A stretch of DNA of 64,000 nt from an uncultured Caldilineaceae bacterium (GCA_951812725.1 OX638330.1:5435405-5499404), one strand, 5' to 3'; shown: positions 18,594 to 27,948, counted from the first letter of the stretch. Program-made: numbers and translations. Notes: generated by a model not told the origin, from the sequence alone.

Positions 18594-19421
18594 ATGAACC
18601 TCTTCGGCAACGCCCCCCGTCCAAGCAAGGACCCCACCGCTCCCGCCGCCGGCCCGCCGGAACCGCCGTCATTCTTCATCCCACTCGTCCCCCCGCGCGT
18701 CAGCCGCACCCTCATCGCCATCAACCTCATCGTCTTCGCCGCAACTTTCCTCTACGGCCTGATCGAATACCGCGTCTGGAACGGCCCCACCAACCTGCGC
18801 GTCCTCTTCGACCTCGGCATGAAATCCAACTGGCATATCATGCAAGGCCAAAGCTGGCGCCTGTTTACCGCCATGTTCCTCCACATCGGCCCCATCCATC
18901 TCATCTCCAACCTGATCGGCCTCTTCTGGCTTGGCCCCATCATCGAAGGCCACTTCGGCCACGTTCGCTTCGCCGTCATCTACCTGCTCGGCGGCCTCCT
19001 CGGCAGCATCGCCAGCTACGCCTTCTCGCCCGCCCTCTCCGCCGGAGCATCCGGCGCCGTCTTCGCCCTCCTCGGCGCAACCATCGTCTATTTCTATCGC
19101 TTTCGCGACAACATGGGCCGCCAGGGCCAGTCGATGCTCCAATCCGCGCTCGTGCTCCTGATCATCAACCTCGTGCTCGGCTTCTCGGTCACCAACGTCG
19201 ACAACTGGGGCCACATGGGCGGCCTCGCCGGCGGCGCCATCATCGCAATCGGCCTCCTGCCCCGTTACCGCGCCCCAGCCCCCGCCATCCTCCGCTTTGG
19301 CCGCCAGCCCCTCATTCGCGAATCCCGCATCGTCCACAGCCTCGCCTGGACCCTCCTCTGCGCCCTCCTCTTCTACGCCGCCTTCCAAGCCGCCACCCTC
19401 GTCGGCCCCCCTCTCCGCTAG
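18594..19421 (+). CDS. rhomboid-family intramembrane serine protease
   Basis: 275 residues with six or so membrane helices. The catalytic serine is in GASGAVFALLG and the histidine in WGHMGGLAGG. The loop-1 region WRLFTAMFLHIGPIHL and the helix-2 asparagine (SNLIGLF) are present. It is therefore likely an active protease of the inner membrane. The first 30 residues are Pro-rich and cytoplasmic. It starts 11 bases after gmk. Confidence 0.92.
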   Translation: MNLFGNAPRPSKDPTAPAAGPPEPPSFFIPLVPPRVSRTLIAINLIVFAATFLYGLIEYRVWNGPTNLRVLFDLGMKSNWHIMQGQSWRLFTAMFLHIGPIHLISNLIGLFWLGPIIEGHFGHVRFAVIYLLGGLLGSIASYAFSPALSAGASGAVFALLGATIVYFYRFRDNMGRQGQSMLQSALVLLIINLVLGFSVTNVDNWGHMGGLAGGAIIAIGLLPRYRAPAPAILRFGRQPLIRESRIVHSLAWTLLCALLFYAAFQAATLVGPPLR

Positions 19422-19589
19422 CCCTGTCCAAGCGCCCTCTTCCCTCCCGCCATCTCCTTTCCCATACGTACGCCTGCGGGCGAGGACGCCCTCCGGCGGC
19501 TCCGGCCCGCTAAGGCGGGCCTGCGCACCCTTCGCCGCTAAGGCGGCTCAGGGCTGTCGTCGGCAAACCCCCGCCGCCGCCAGGGGCTA

Positions 19590-19760
19590 CGCCCTTTTAT
19601 GGCGGTCGGGCCTTCGGCCCTCCCTTGTGCAGGGGCTGCGCCCCCGCAACGCCCCCCTCCAAAACCTCGCCTCAGCCATCCGCCATCGTCGTTGCTAAGC
19701 GGAGGCCTCACCTGCAGAACTATCGAAGAAGCCCGAACGGTGTCAGCAATGAAGGTCCGA
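19590..19760 (-). mobile_element. relic of the GTAACTACT MITE family (copy G)
   Basis: The conserved core GGGGGCGTTGCGGGGGCGCA/GCCCCTGCACAAGGGAGGGC is present in inverted orientation, followed by a decayed left arm. No clear ends or target duplication remain. Confidence 0.5.
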
Positions 19761-19767
19761 TCAAGAA

Positions 19768-20090
19768 AGGTGTTCTCCGCGGCCCTTAGTGGATGAAAGG
19801 GTTAAAGGTGTTCTTCGTGGCCCTTAGTGGCCCTTCGTGGATGAAAGGGTTAAAGGTGTTCTTCGTGGCCCTTAGTGGCCCTTCGTGGATGAAAGGGTTA
19901 AAGGTGTTCTTCGTGGCCCTTAGTGGCCCTTCGTGGATGAAAGGGTTAAAGGTGTTCTTCGTGGTCCTTAGTGGCCCTTCGTGGATCAAAAGGTTTAAAG
20001 GTGTTCTTCGTGGTCCTTAGTGGCCCCTAGTGGATCAAAAGGTTAAAGGTGTTCTTCGTAGTTCTTAGTGGCCCTTCGCAGTTCGACCAC
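19768..20090 (+). repeat. 48-bp tandem repeat, about six units
   Basis: Units start near 19793, 19841, 19889, 19937, 19985 and 20034, with period 48-49. The motif is GGTGTTCTTCGTGGCCC then TTAGTGGCCCTTCGTGG. Because 48 is divisible by three, open frames run through both strands, but they are repeat artefacts. Confidence 0.85.
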
Positions 20091-20106
20091 ATTCTGCTTT
20101 CGCAAA

Positions 20107-22164
20107 TCAACCCGTCCCCGTCTCCAATCCCTCCGCAATCAACTCCACCACATCCTTCACCACCACCCCTTCCTGCGCCGCCGCCGCCGCATCCGACATC
20201 ATCGTCAAACAGAACGGGCACCCCACCGCCACCGTATCCGCGCCCGTCGCCCGCGCCTCCGCATACCGCTCCGCACTCACCGCCCGCTCGCCCGGCTCCT
20301 CCTCCTTCCAGAACTGAGCACCGCCCGCCCCGCAACAAAAACTCTGCTGACCGTGCCGCGGCATCTCCTCCAGCTCAATATTGCCCGCCTGCAACAGCGT
20401 CCGCGGCGCATCGACAATCCCATTATGCCGCCCCAGATAACACGGATCGTGGAACGTAACCGCCCCATCCTGCTCGACGTTGTACTCCAGTTTGCGCGCC
20501 GCCACCAGTTCCGACAGCAGCTGCGTATGGTGAATGACCTCGAACGGTTGCGGCTCTTCACCTCGGTCGTACTGGTGATACTCCTTGCCGATGCTGTGCA
20601 GACAGTGCGGGCACGTCGTCACGATCCGCCGCGGCCCCACCTCGTTCAACACCTCCATATTGCTCTCAGCCATCCCCCAGAACAGGTCCTCGCGCCCAGA
20701 GCGCCGCGCCGCATCGCCGCTGCAGCTCTCCATCTCGCCCAGCACCGCGTAGCGCACGCCCGCGTGGTTCAGCACCTTCGCAAAAGCCCGTGCCGTCTCC
20801 CTCGCCCGCGGATCATAGCTCGGCGCGCAGCCCACCCACCACAGGATATCCGCCTCCGGCTCCTCCTCAACCGTCGGCACCGCCAGCCCCTCCGCCCACG
20901 CCAGCCGGTCCCGCGCGCTCTGATTCCACGGATTGCCCTGGCGCTCGATCCCGCGATACGCCTGCTGCAACGTCGCCGGAAAGCTGTCCTCCGTCAGCGC
21001 CTGGTAGCGCCGCAAATGCATAATGTCGAACATCGGCTCGTTGCCCACCGGACAGATGTCGATGCACGCGCCGCAAGCCGTGCACGCCCACACCGCCGAC
21101 TCGCTGATCGCGTAGTCGAGCAAAGGCGGCGTCTCTCCGCCCGCCGCGATCACCTCCGCCTGCTCGTTGATCGCAAAGCGCTTGTTGACCTCCAGCGCCG
21201 CCGGCGACAACTCCTTGCCCGTCACATAGGCCGGACACACATCCTGGCAGCGATTACACATGATGCACGCATACGCATCCACCAGGTGCGGCCACGGCAG
21301 CTGCTCCAGCCGCGCCGCGCCGAACTCCTCGATCGTCTCGTCCTCGAAATCCAGCGGCGGCAATTCGCCAAGCGATGTACGCGGCGGCCGCGCCAGAAAG
21401 TTGACGCCCGCCATGATCAAATGCAGATGTTTCGTGCGTGGGAAATACGGCACAAAGACCACCACCAGGCCCAACGCCACCCACCAGCCCACATGCTGCC
21501 CCACCGTCAAGGCCGACGCGTTCATACCGCCCCACAACAGGCTCACACCATTCGCGAACGGCTGCGCCGCCTCCCCGTGACCCGTCGCCTGCCGCGCCAG
21601 CGCGATCGCAAAACTCTCGCCCAGCAGCCGGAACCCCACGTGCAGCAAAATGAACAGCCCGACAACCAGCGAGTCGCGCCCGATGCCCCCTTCCTTCACC
21701 CCCTCTACCAGCATGACATTGTCGTGATAGCCCAGCGCCGGCGCTCGCAACACAAAACGCCGCAGCAGAAAATAGACCATCCCGGTCAATATGCCCACCG
21801 TCACAATGTCCGCCACAAAACGGTACCCCGCGCCAATCAAATTCTCGCCCAGAAAGCGGATCGGCAGATACCCCTGCAACACATCGCCCAAGTTCACCAG
21901 CAGATAGAAAACGAACCCCCAAGCGATCAGCGCATGAAAGACACCCGCGCCGCCGCGGCTCTTCCACAAACTGCCGAAAGTAAGCCACCTGCCCGCCGCC
22001 TTCCCCAGCCGTCCCGCCAGCTCACCCCAAGTTGGCAGCTCCCCTTCCCCCCGCCGGACCACATCATAAACGCGGCGGAACTGCACGAAGCTCACATACA
22101 TAGAGACGGCCACCGCCGCCACAAAAATTATCTTCTCGGCAAAAGTCAGCATGGCAGTTCGCAC
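20107..22164 (-). CDS. heterodisulfide-reductase-like membrane Fe-S oxidoreductase
   Basis: 685 residues. Residues 1 to about 260 form a NarI/cytochrome-b-like membrane unit. Then come two [4Fe-4S] motifs (CIMCNRCQDVCP and CTACGACIDICP), and a C-terminal pair of CCG-type domains (WWVGCAPSYDP...CSGDAARR; CCGAGGAQFWKEE). This is the GlpC/HdrD-like architecture that passes electrons between the membrane and a soluble acceptor. The donor is unknown. ATG 22152 is another possible start. It is convergent with the rhomboid gene and separated from it by the repeat array. Confidence 0.85.
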   Translation of the reverse strand: MRTAMLTFAEKIIFVAAVAVSMYVSFVQFRRVYDVVRRGEGELPTWGELAGRLGKAAGRWLTFGSLWKSRGGAGVFHALIAWGFVFYLLVNLGDVLQGYLPIRFLGENLIGAGYRFVADIVTVGILTGMVYFLLRRFVLRAPALGYHDNVMLVEGVKEGGIGRDSLVVGLFILLHVGFRLLGESFAIALARQATGHGEAAQPFANGVSLLWGGMNASALTVGQHVGWWVALGLVVVFVPYFPRTKHLHLIMAGVNFLARPPRTSLGELPPLDFEDETIEEFGAARLEQLPWPHLVDAYACIMCNRCQDVCPAYVTGKELSPAALEVNKRFAINEQAEVIAAGGETPPLLDYAISESAVWACTACGACIDICPVGNEPMFDIMHLRRYQALTEDSFPATLQQAYRGIERQGNPWNQSARDRLAWAEGLAVPTVEEEPEADILWWVGCAPSYDPRARETARAFAKVLNHAGVRYAVLGEMESCSGDAARRSGREDLFWGMAESNMEVLNEVGPRRIVTTCPHCLHSIGKEYHQYDRGEEPQPFEVIHHTQLLSELVAARKLEYNVEQDGAVTFHDPCYLGRHNGIVDAPRTLLQAGNIELEEMPRHGQQSFCCGAGGAQFWKEEEPGERAVSAERYAEARATGADTVAVGCPFCLTMMSDAAAAAQEGVVVKDVVELIAEGLETGTG

Positions 22165-22560
22165 CCGCTTCCGTGTACTGTACAGGGATCGACCTCTCCG
22201 CCCTCCCGCACCCTTCCGGGCAGGCGATTATTGCACAATTATACACGTCCAACGCACATCCAAATATAACCTCATTTCCCCTACCAACGGCCCCCTTCTC
22301 CTCCATTCCGCCCGCCGGACACCCCTTCCTCGCACCCTCTGCAACCCTCCGTGGCCCTTCGCGGCCCTTCGTGGATCAAAAGGTTTTGAGGTGTTCCACC
22401 GTTCCGCCGTTCCACACACCCCCTGAAGTAGCGCAGCAAACCGAACACCCCTATACTTCAGTGATCACGAACCACCAGTCTTCAACACCATCGTACGTAC
22501 GCGGCAGTTCACCAAAAAACTGAAAACCGACTACTAAAAACTGCAGTCACGGAATCCCCA
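22165..22560. other. intergenic region between divergent genes
   Basis: Contains a GGCCCTTCGTGGATC-type short repeat (about 22340-22395) and AAAACTGAAAACCGACTACT-type filler just before the MFS gene. No gene is supported. Confidence 0.4.
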
Positions 22561-23925
22561 ATGCTCGGAACCATAATCCCTGCCCGCAGGTTCGCCATCG
22601 CAATGGTGCGCCGCATGTTGCAGGTAGATCTACCCGCCTTCGTCCGCTCCGATGAAGATATCGAGGCCGAAGTATGGCGCAACTACAACTGGAACTTCAC
22701 CGTAAATGTAGTTGACGGCTCCCTCTTCCTGCTGGCCCAGAGCCTCATGTCGGCCACCACCATCCTCCCCTTCTTCGTCAGCAGGCTCACCGATAACCCC
22801 TTCTACTTCGGCCTGCTCGCAGTCATCGCCAACGGCGGCTGGTTCTTTCCCCAGCTCTTCAGCGCCGGCCCCATCGAACGCACCGACCGCAAAAAACCCT
22901 GGCTCATCAATCTGGGATTCTTCGCCGAACGCATGCCTCTCGTCCTGCTGACGGCAACAACCTTTCTTGCCGTCCGGTCGCCCTCCTGGGCCCTCGCCCT
23001 CTTCCTGCTGGCATTCGCGATCTACAACCTCGGCGCCGGCATCATCGCGCCCGCCTGGCAGGACCTGCTCGCCGTCTGCTTTCCCGCCAACCGCCGCGGG
23101 CGCCTCATGGGAGTAACCATGTTCGTCGGCGGCATCACCGGCGCGCTCGGCGCCATCGGCAGCAGCCGCATCCTCGAAACACTGCCCTTCCCTCGCAACT
23201 TCCTTATCCTGTTCGGGCTGGCGACCATTCTCATGTTCCTCGGCTGGGCAGTCCTCGCCCTTACCCGCGAACCCGTGCGCCAAGTCCCGCGCACCGCCGA
23301 AAGCCGCCTGCGTATCTGGACCAGGCTCGGCCGCATCCTGCGCCGCGATCAGAACTTCCGCCGCTTCCTTATCGCCCGCGGCCTGCTCGCCGTCGGCGGC
23401 ATGGGAATGGCCTTCGTTACCGCGGCCGCCGTCACCAAATGGGACGTGTCCGGCGGCACCGTCGGCAACTACACCGTCGCCCTGCTCGTCGGCCAATCGG
23501 CCAGCAATCTCCTCTTCGGGTTGCTCGCCGACCGCATCGGCCACAAACCGTCGCTCGTACTCGGCGGGCTCGCCGCCACCGCCGCCTATGTCATCGCCGG
23601 TCTGGCGACACTTCCCCTCCTTTACTATCTGGTCTTCATGCTCCTCGGCGTCTATTTCAGCGCCACCTTCGTCTCCGGCCTCATGATCGTGCTCGAGTTC
23701 GTCGGGCCCGAGCAGCGTCCCACCTATGTCGGCGCCACCAACTCCATCATCGGCGCCATCAATGTCGTCATCCCTCTTGTCGGCAGCTGGCTGGCCACCT
23801 TCAGCTACGGCTATCTCTTCACCCTCAGCGCCGCCGCCGGCCTGCTCGGCGTCCTGCTCATGTGGTTCTGGGTCGTCGATCCCCGCCACACCGGCGAACA
23901 CGCAACTGCCGCCGGAAACAACTGA
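22561..23925 (+). CDS. MFS transporter
   Basis: 454 residues, 12 predicted membrane helices. A cytoplasmic N-terminal stretch of about 50 residues precedes helix 1. The MFS-like loop LLADRIGHKPSLVLGG lies in the second half (helix 8-9 loop). The substrate cannot be told. ATG 22603 is a shorter alternative start. It is followed by the sucrase/ferredoxin-like gene after 63 bases. Confidence 0.85.
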   Translation: MLGTIIPARRFAIAMVRRMLQVDLPAFVRSDEDIEAEVWRNYNWNFTVNVVDGSLFLLAQSLMSATTILPFFVSRLTDNPFYFGLLAVIANGGWFFPQLFSAGPIERTDRKKPWLINLGFFAERMPLVLLTATTFLAVRSPSWALALFLLAFAIYNLGAGIIAPAWQDLLAVCFPANRRGRLMGVTMFVGGITGALGAIGSSRILETLPFPRNFLILFGLATILMFLGWAVLALTREPVRQVPRTAESRLRIWTRLGRILRRDQNFRRFLIARGLLAVGGMGMAFVTAAAVTKWDVSGGTVGNYTVALLVGQSASNLLFGLLADRIGHKPSLVLGGLAATAAYVIAGLATLPLLYYLVFMLLGVYFSATFVSGLMIVLEFVGPEQRPTYVGATNSIIGAINVVIPLVGSWLATFSYGYLFTLSAAAGLLGVLLMWFWVVDPRHTGEHATAAGNN

Positions 23926-23988
23926 CTTGCGCCTTGTGCGCAATCGTGGTAGAAATTCTCAAAAGCGCCAACTCCAGGGAGACATAAA

Positions 23989-24927
23989 ATGACAATGGGC
24001 CATGTCTGTTCACAACTTTCGCACACCTCCGGCGAAGCCATCTACGGTACAGCCGGCAACGCCACAGACGTCTGGTTTGTGCTCGAATATCCCGGCGTCT
24101 GGGGCGGCAAAGCCATGGAAGAGAGCAAGCTCGACGACGCGCTCAAAGAACACCTGCAGCAAGCCGTCGCCGCCACGCCCGGCGCCCGCCTCCAGCTCAT
24201 TAAACACGCCGAGTCCCGCAACGGCTCCTCCATCAGTTTCTTCATCGGCCTCTCCATGGAGGATACAGCCGCCCTCTATCGCTTCCAGCTGCAGGACTTC
24301 ACCGATCTGGCCGCGATGGATCTGCCCGCCATGGTGACCGAACTGCGCACCGCGCCCGAGCGCTACGCCGCCCATAAACACGACGAGCCGCTCTTCCTCG
24401 TCTGCACCAACGGCAGCCGCGATCGCTGCTGCGCCACACTCGGCGTGCCCGTCTACCTCACCATGTCCGCCTACGCCGGCGACCAGGTCTGGCAGACCAC
24501 TCACACCGGCGGCCACCGCTTCGCCGCCACCATGATCGTCCTGCCGCACGGCCTCTACTACGGCCGCCTCGGCGCCGAAGACGCCACCGCTATCGTCGAC
24601 TCCTACAACGCCGGCGACGTATACGCCCTTGACCACTACCGCGGCCGCTCCTGCTATAAGGCACCCGTCCAGGCCGCCGAATACTACCTGCGCGCCGAAA
24701 CGCACCAGCAATCGCTCGACGCCTTCTCCCTCCTCGACGCCGACCACAAAGACGACGTATGGACCTGCCGCTTCCGCTCCAACGGCGATGACCTCGTCCA
24801 TGAGCTCTTCGTTCGCGCCGAAGAATCCGAGTTCATCATCCCGTTGAGCTGCCGCAAACCCGACACCGAGCGCGTCCCCCAATACCGCCTGCTCTCCTAC
24901 TCGGTCCAGGCGCCCGTCCCGGCATAA
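23989..24927 (+). CDS. sucrase/ferredoxin-like protein (thioredoxin-fold [2Fe-2S])
   Basis: 312 residues. The signature LVCTNGSRDRCCATLGVPVY with two adjacent cysteines, then TTHTGGHRFAATMIVLPHG, identifies the Suc_Fer-like family, a thioredoxin-like [2Fe-2S] ferredoxin fold misnamed after yeast sucrase. An N-terminal cysteine (CSQL) is also present. Physiological role unknown, probably redox. A hairpin terminator follows directly. An internal ATG at 23995 is possible. Confidence 0.85.
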   Translation: MTMGHVCSQLSHTSGEAIYGTAGNATDVWFVLEYPGVWGGKAMEESKLDDALKEHLQQAVAATPGARLQLIKHAESRNGSSISFFIGLSMEDTAALYRFQLQDFTDLAAMDLPAMVTELRTAPERYAAHKHDEPLFLVCTNGSRDRCCATLGVPVYLTMSAYAGDQVWQTTHTGGHRFAATMIVLPHGLYYGRLGAEDATAIVDSYNAGDVYALDHYRGRSCYKAPVQAAEYYLRAETHQQSLDAFSLLDADHKDDVWTCRFRSNGDDLVHELFVRAEESEFIIPLSCRKPDTERVPQYRLLSYSVQAPVPA

Positions 24928-24957
24928 GGGCCCCCCAGCCCCAACATATTCAATTGC

Positions 24958-24981
24958 AGCGGGATCCAACTGGATCCCGCT
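24958..24981 (+). terminator. rho-independent terminator
   Basis: Perfect 10-bp stem AGCGGGATCC / GGATCCCGCT with loop AACT, followed by a T/C-rich tail, 30 bases after the sucrase/ferredoxin-like stop. Confidence 0.75.
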
Positions 24982-25004
24982 TTCTCACTCCTCTTTACTC
25001 TCTC

Positions 25005-25240
25005 ATCGCATATGGGCGGTCGGCCGCAAGCGGCCTCCCTTGTGCAGGGGCTGCGCCCCCGCAACGCCCCCCTCTGGCTACCCACCGTACTGGTTCTTCC
25101 CCACCGTCGCGGCATGCCGACAGTGCGTCCCAACCAACCTGGCGGCTGACTTCCGAATACGCCATCAGATAGCCGGAATGGCGGCGGCGATGAAGGGCCG
25201 GTTAAGACACACACTGTATGTGGCTGAGCAATAACATTAA
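25005..25240 (-). mobile_element. diverged MITE relic (copy F)
   Basis: Reverse orientation. The right part has the core GGGGGCGTTGCGGGGGCGCA, and the left part (read from about 25235) retains CAGCCACATACAGTG and CTGATGGCGTATTCGG, matching the left arms of the younger copies. The ends are decayed and no target duplication is visible. Confidence 0.65.
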
Positions 25241-25527
25241 GACCAAGAACATCCGCCGCGCAACGAAAGTTAAATCCTCAGTAAACCTACCTTAACGGCC
25301 GCCTTTACGACTACCGCAAAAAAATACGCCCGTTTTCGCCAAATTTCAGCCCTCAGATGTGCTACACTTCTCTGGCGCGCGGCATTGCTAATGGCAATGC
25401 GGGCGCGTACCTGTTTACGAGCCCGTCTGTTGGCTCCGATCCGGACGGAGCGCAGACTGGCTTCATGGCAGACCATTCTGAACAGTGGTGTGTACCAACA
25501 ATCAAAACAACCGGAGGGAAGTCTCTC

Positions 25528-26574
25528 ATGTTCGTGAAGAGTGTCGGTAGGGTGCAGTTGGTTTTGGTCGTTCTGGCCGGCCTGCTGCTGACCGCTTGTG
25601 TGCCGATTCAGGCACCGGCGGATATGGAAAGCGCAGGCGCAGCGACCGAGCTGACCATCTATTCTGGCCGCAACGAGAATCTGGTAGGGCCTCTGCTGGA
25701 ACGCTACCAGGAAGTGAGCGGCGTCACCGTTAACGTACGCTATGGCGGCACCGCCGAACTGGCCGCCACGATCTTGGAGGAAGGACAGAACTCACCGGCC
25801 GACGTCTTCTATGGCCAGGACGCCGGCGCCCTCGGCGCGCTCTCTCTGGCAGGGCGCCTCTCAGCACTGCCCACAGAGATCCTCGATAGGGTCGACCCCC
25901 GCTTCCAGGCCGGCAACGGCGATTGGGTCGGCACCAGCGGACGCGCCCGAGTATTCGTCTACAACACTGAAATGCTCAGTATGGACGAGCTGCCCAACGA
26001 CATCTGGGAACTGACCGATCCCAAGTGGAAGGGCAAGGTCGGCTGGGCGCCCACCAACGGCAGCTTCCAGGCCTTCGTCACCGCTGTCCGCGTCCTCGAA
26101 GGCGAGGAGCGGGCCCGCGAATGGCTCGAAGCCATGATCGCCAATGACGTGCAGGTCTATGCCAAGAATACCCCGATCGTCGAGGCCACCGGCAAGGGTG
26201 AGGTCGTGCTGGGTCTGGTAAACCACTACTACCTGTACAGATTCCTTAAGGAAGATCCCGGTTTCCAAGCCAAGAACCATCACCCGGCCGCCGGTGATGC
26301 CGGCGCCATGATCAATGTGGCCGGCGCAGCCGTGCTGGATACCGCCAAGGACAAGGCAGCAGCCGAGGCCTTCGTCGCCTTCCTGCTTTCGGACGAAGCG
26401 CAGATCTACTTCTCCGAGCAGACCAACGAATATCCCCTTGTAGTCGGCATTCCGACCACCGCCGAAGGGCTGCTTCCTCTGGCCGACGTGAACACGCCCG
26501 ATATTGACCTGACCGACCTGGATGATCTGCAAGGAACACTTGAGCTTCTTCAAGAGGTAAACGCGCTGCAGTAA
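25528..26574 (+). CDS. iron-type ABC transporter substrate-binding lipoprotein
   Basis: About 348 residues. The start ATG 25528 is preceded by GGAGGGAAG. A lipoprotein signal ends in LLLTAC (lipobox). The mature part starts ELTIYSGRNENLVGPLLERY and contains PADVFYGQDAGALGAL and YNTEMLSMDELP, typical of FbpA/AfuA-like Fe(III) or phosphonate-type binding proteins. No permease or ATPase gene is adjacent, so it may work with components elsewhere. A long-loop hairpin terminator follows. Confidence 0.85.
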   Translation: MFVKSVGRVQLVLVVLAGLLLTACVPIQAPADMESAGAATELTIYSGRNENLVGPLLERYQEVSGVTVNVRYGGTAELAATILEEGQNSPADVFYGQDAGALGALSLAGRLSALPTEILDRVDPRFQAGNGDWVGTSGRARVFVYNTEMLSMDELPNDIWELTDPKWKGKVGWAPTNGSFQAFVTAVRVLEGEERAREWLEAMIANDVQVYAKNTPIVEATGKGEVVLGLVNHYYLYRFLKEDPGFQAKNHHPAAGDAGAMINVAGAAVLDTAKDKAAAEAFVAFLLSDEAQIYFSEQTNEYPLVVGIPTTAEGLLPLADVNTPDIDLTDLDDLQGTLELLQEVNALQ

Positions 26575-26598
26575 GGGTAGTGTTTCCTCTATTGCCCC

Positions 26599-26651
26599 AA
26601 AAGCACACTCGGCGGACGACAACCTCCTCGACGTCTACCGGGTGTGCTTTT
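26599..26651 (+). terminator. hairpin terminator after the lipoprotein gene
   Basis: A 10-bp stem AAAAGCACAC / GTGTGCTTTT encloses a 33-base loop. It is followed by CTCTCTATAG. It ends 77 bases after the stop. Confidence 0.5.
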
Positions 26652-26813
26652 CTCTCTATAGCAGTTGCTACCAGCTGTTCCTGAATCTTCGTACCCCTCC
26701 AACCCCTCACAAATGCAACTTCAATTCGACACCAGGTCCCTCGAAAAATACCCCCCCAAACCGACCAGCCGTCGAGTTCGAGAGGTGTTCACCAAAAACT
26801 AGAAACCGAAAAT

Positions 26814-27098
26814 GTAACTACAAAGCCACAGTACTTGACCAGCCAGTCATCCTTGGAACCATTCAGGCTCCTGGTGACGCAACTGGTGTACAGCCGTCGC
26901 CATGCTCGCCAGCCGACAGGTTGCGAAGAAGGCACACGGTCGGTGAGGGATGGTTTTGTAGGGGGGCGTTGCGGGGGCGCAGCCCCTGCACAAGGGAGGG
27001 CCGAAGGCCCGACCGCCCAAAATACAACAATGAGGAGAGAAAGAACACCTATGCTCCCCTCGTTCAGGGTTGCGAATCAGTTGCGGCTGAGTAGTTAC
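26814..27098 (+). mobile_element. IS66-type MITE, copy A
   Basis: 285 bp. The left end is GTAACTACAAAGCCACAG; the right end read on the other strand is GTAACTACTCAGCCGCAACT. The core GGGGGCGTTGCGGGGGCGCA is central. The flanks CCGAAAAT and CTGAAAAC match in six of eight positions, an eroded 8-bp target duplication. It ends 22 bases past the apbC-like stop codon. Confidence 0.8.
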
Positions 27099-27120
27099 CT
27101 GAAAACTAAGAACTGTAGTT

Positions 27121-27948
27121 TCAAACAATCTTCAACTGCGGCTGGCTGCCTCCCGACAGCGCCCGCAACTGCGCCACAACCTTCTGCGCCAACTCGCCGA
27201 ACGTACGCGCCGCTGCGCCCGCGGGGTTGGCCGCAACGATCGGCCTGCCCCGGTCGCCCGATGCGCTGATCTCGGCCTCCAGGGCGACAACGCCCAGCAG
27301 GTCCGTGTCCAGCTCGCGGGCCGCAGTCTCGCCGCCCCCGTGGCCAAAGACCTCCCCGCTCATGTTTTCGATCACGCCCAGGATCGGCACCTCCAACTGC
27401 TCAAACGCGGCCGCGCCTCGGCGCGCATCCGCAACCGACACCATCTGCGGCATCGTCACGATCAGCCCGCCGCTCAGCGGCGCAATCTGCGCCAGCGAAA
27501 GTTGCGCGTCGCCTGTACCCGGCGGCAGATCCACGATCAGATAGTCCAGCTCGCCCCAGCGCACATCGGAGAACAGCTGCTGGATCGCCTTGTGCAGCAT
27601 CGGCCCCCGCCAGATCAGCGCCTGCTCCGGCGGCAGCAGAAAGCCCATGCTCATGAATCGGACCCCGTGCGCCTCAGCTGGAATCAGCTTGCCCGCCTCC
27701 ACCGGAGGCATCGCCTCCACGCCCATCATGATCGGGATATTCGGCCCATAGATATCCGCGTCCAGCAGGCCAACCCGGGCGCCGCTCTGCGCCAGGCTCA
27801 CCGCCAGATTGACGCTGACCGTGCTCTTGCCCACACCGCCCTTGCCGCTCGCAACCGCCACGATATTCTTGATCGGTATCCCCAACTTCGCCTCAATCCG
27901 CGGGTCGAACGGGGTCTCTCCCAGCTGGTCGTTATTGCCACTGGCCAT
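27121..27948 (-). CDS. apbC: Mrp/ApbC-type Fe-S cluster carrier ATPase
   Basis: 275 residues. A P-loop SGKGGVGKST with the deviant Walker A Lys, LLDADIYGPNIPIMMG, the IWRGPMLHKAIQQL motif, and the DYLIVDLPPGTGDAQLSLAQ strand identify Mrp/NBP35-like ATPases. The segment ENMSGEVFGHGGG lacks the CxxC that binds a bridging Fe-S cluster in classical Mrp, so cluster transfer is uncertain. The N-terminal MIP18-like domain is also absent. Confidence 0.88.
   Translation of the reverse strand: MASGNNDQLGETPFDPRIEAKLGIPIKNIVAVASGKGGVGKSTVSVNLAVSLAQSGARVGLLDADIYGPNIPIMMGVEAMPPVEAGKLIPAEAHGVRFMSMGFLLPPEQALIWRGPMLHKAIQQLFSDVRWGELDYLIVDLPPGTGDAQLSLAQIAPLSGGLIVTMPQMVSVADARRGAAAFEQLEVPILGVIENMSGEVFGHGGGETAARELDTDLLGVVALEAEISASGDRGRPIVAANPAGAAARTFGELAQKVVAQLRALSGGSQPQLKIV

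Larger units (their letters stand above)
19422..20106. other. repeat-filled intergenic region
   Basis: 685 bases between convergent genes with no supported gene. It holds a relic of the MITE family (about 19590-19760) and the 48-bp tandem array (19768-20090). Confidence 0.6.
24928..25527. other. intergenic region with a MITE relic and leader of the lipoprotein gene
   Basis: 600 bases without a gene: terminator, a diverged MITE relic (about 25005-25240) and the 5' region of the lipoprotein gene. The in-frame extension from 25357 looks non-coding. Confidence 0.5.
26575..27120. other. intergenic region with MITE copy A
   Basis: No gene. It holds the terminator, AAAAACTAGAAACCG filler and one full MITE. 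Confidence 0.6.

Noticed and set aside
19793..20020. Repetitive 75-codon frame on + and its mirror on -
   Set aside because: An effect of a 48-bp tandem repeat being divisible by three, not a gene.
20068..22269. Long + strand open frame of 733 codons
   Set aside because: It lies opposite the Fe-S oxidoreductase gene and has an Arg/His/Pro-rich composition without motifs; a shadow of high GC.
26863..27094. Short open frames inside MITE copies (also at 36.8, 51.0, 52.1 kb)
   Set aside because: They follow the shared G-rich core and are not conserved in frame between copies.
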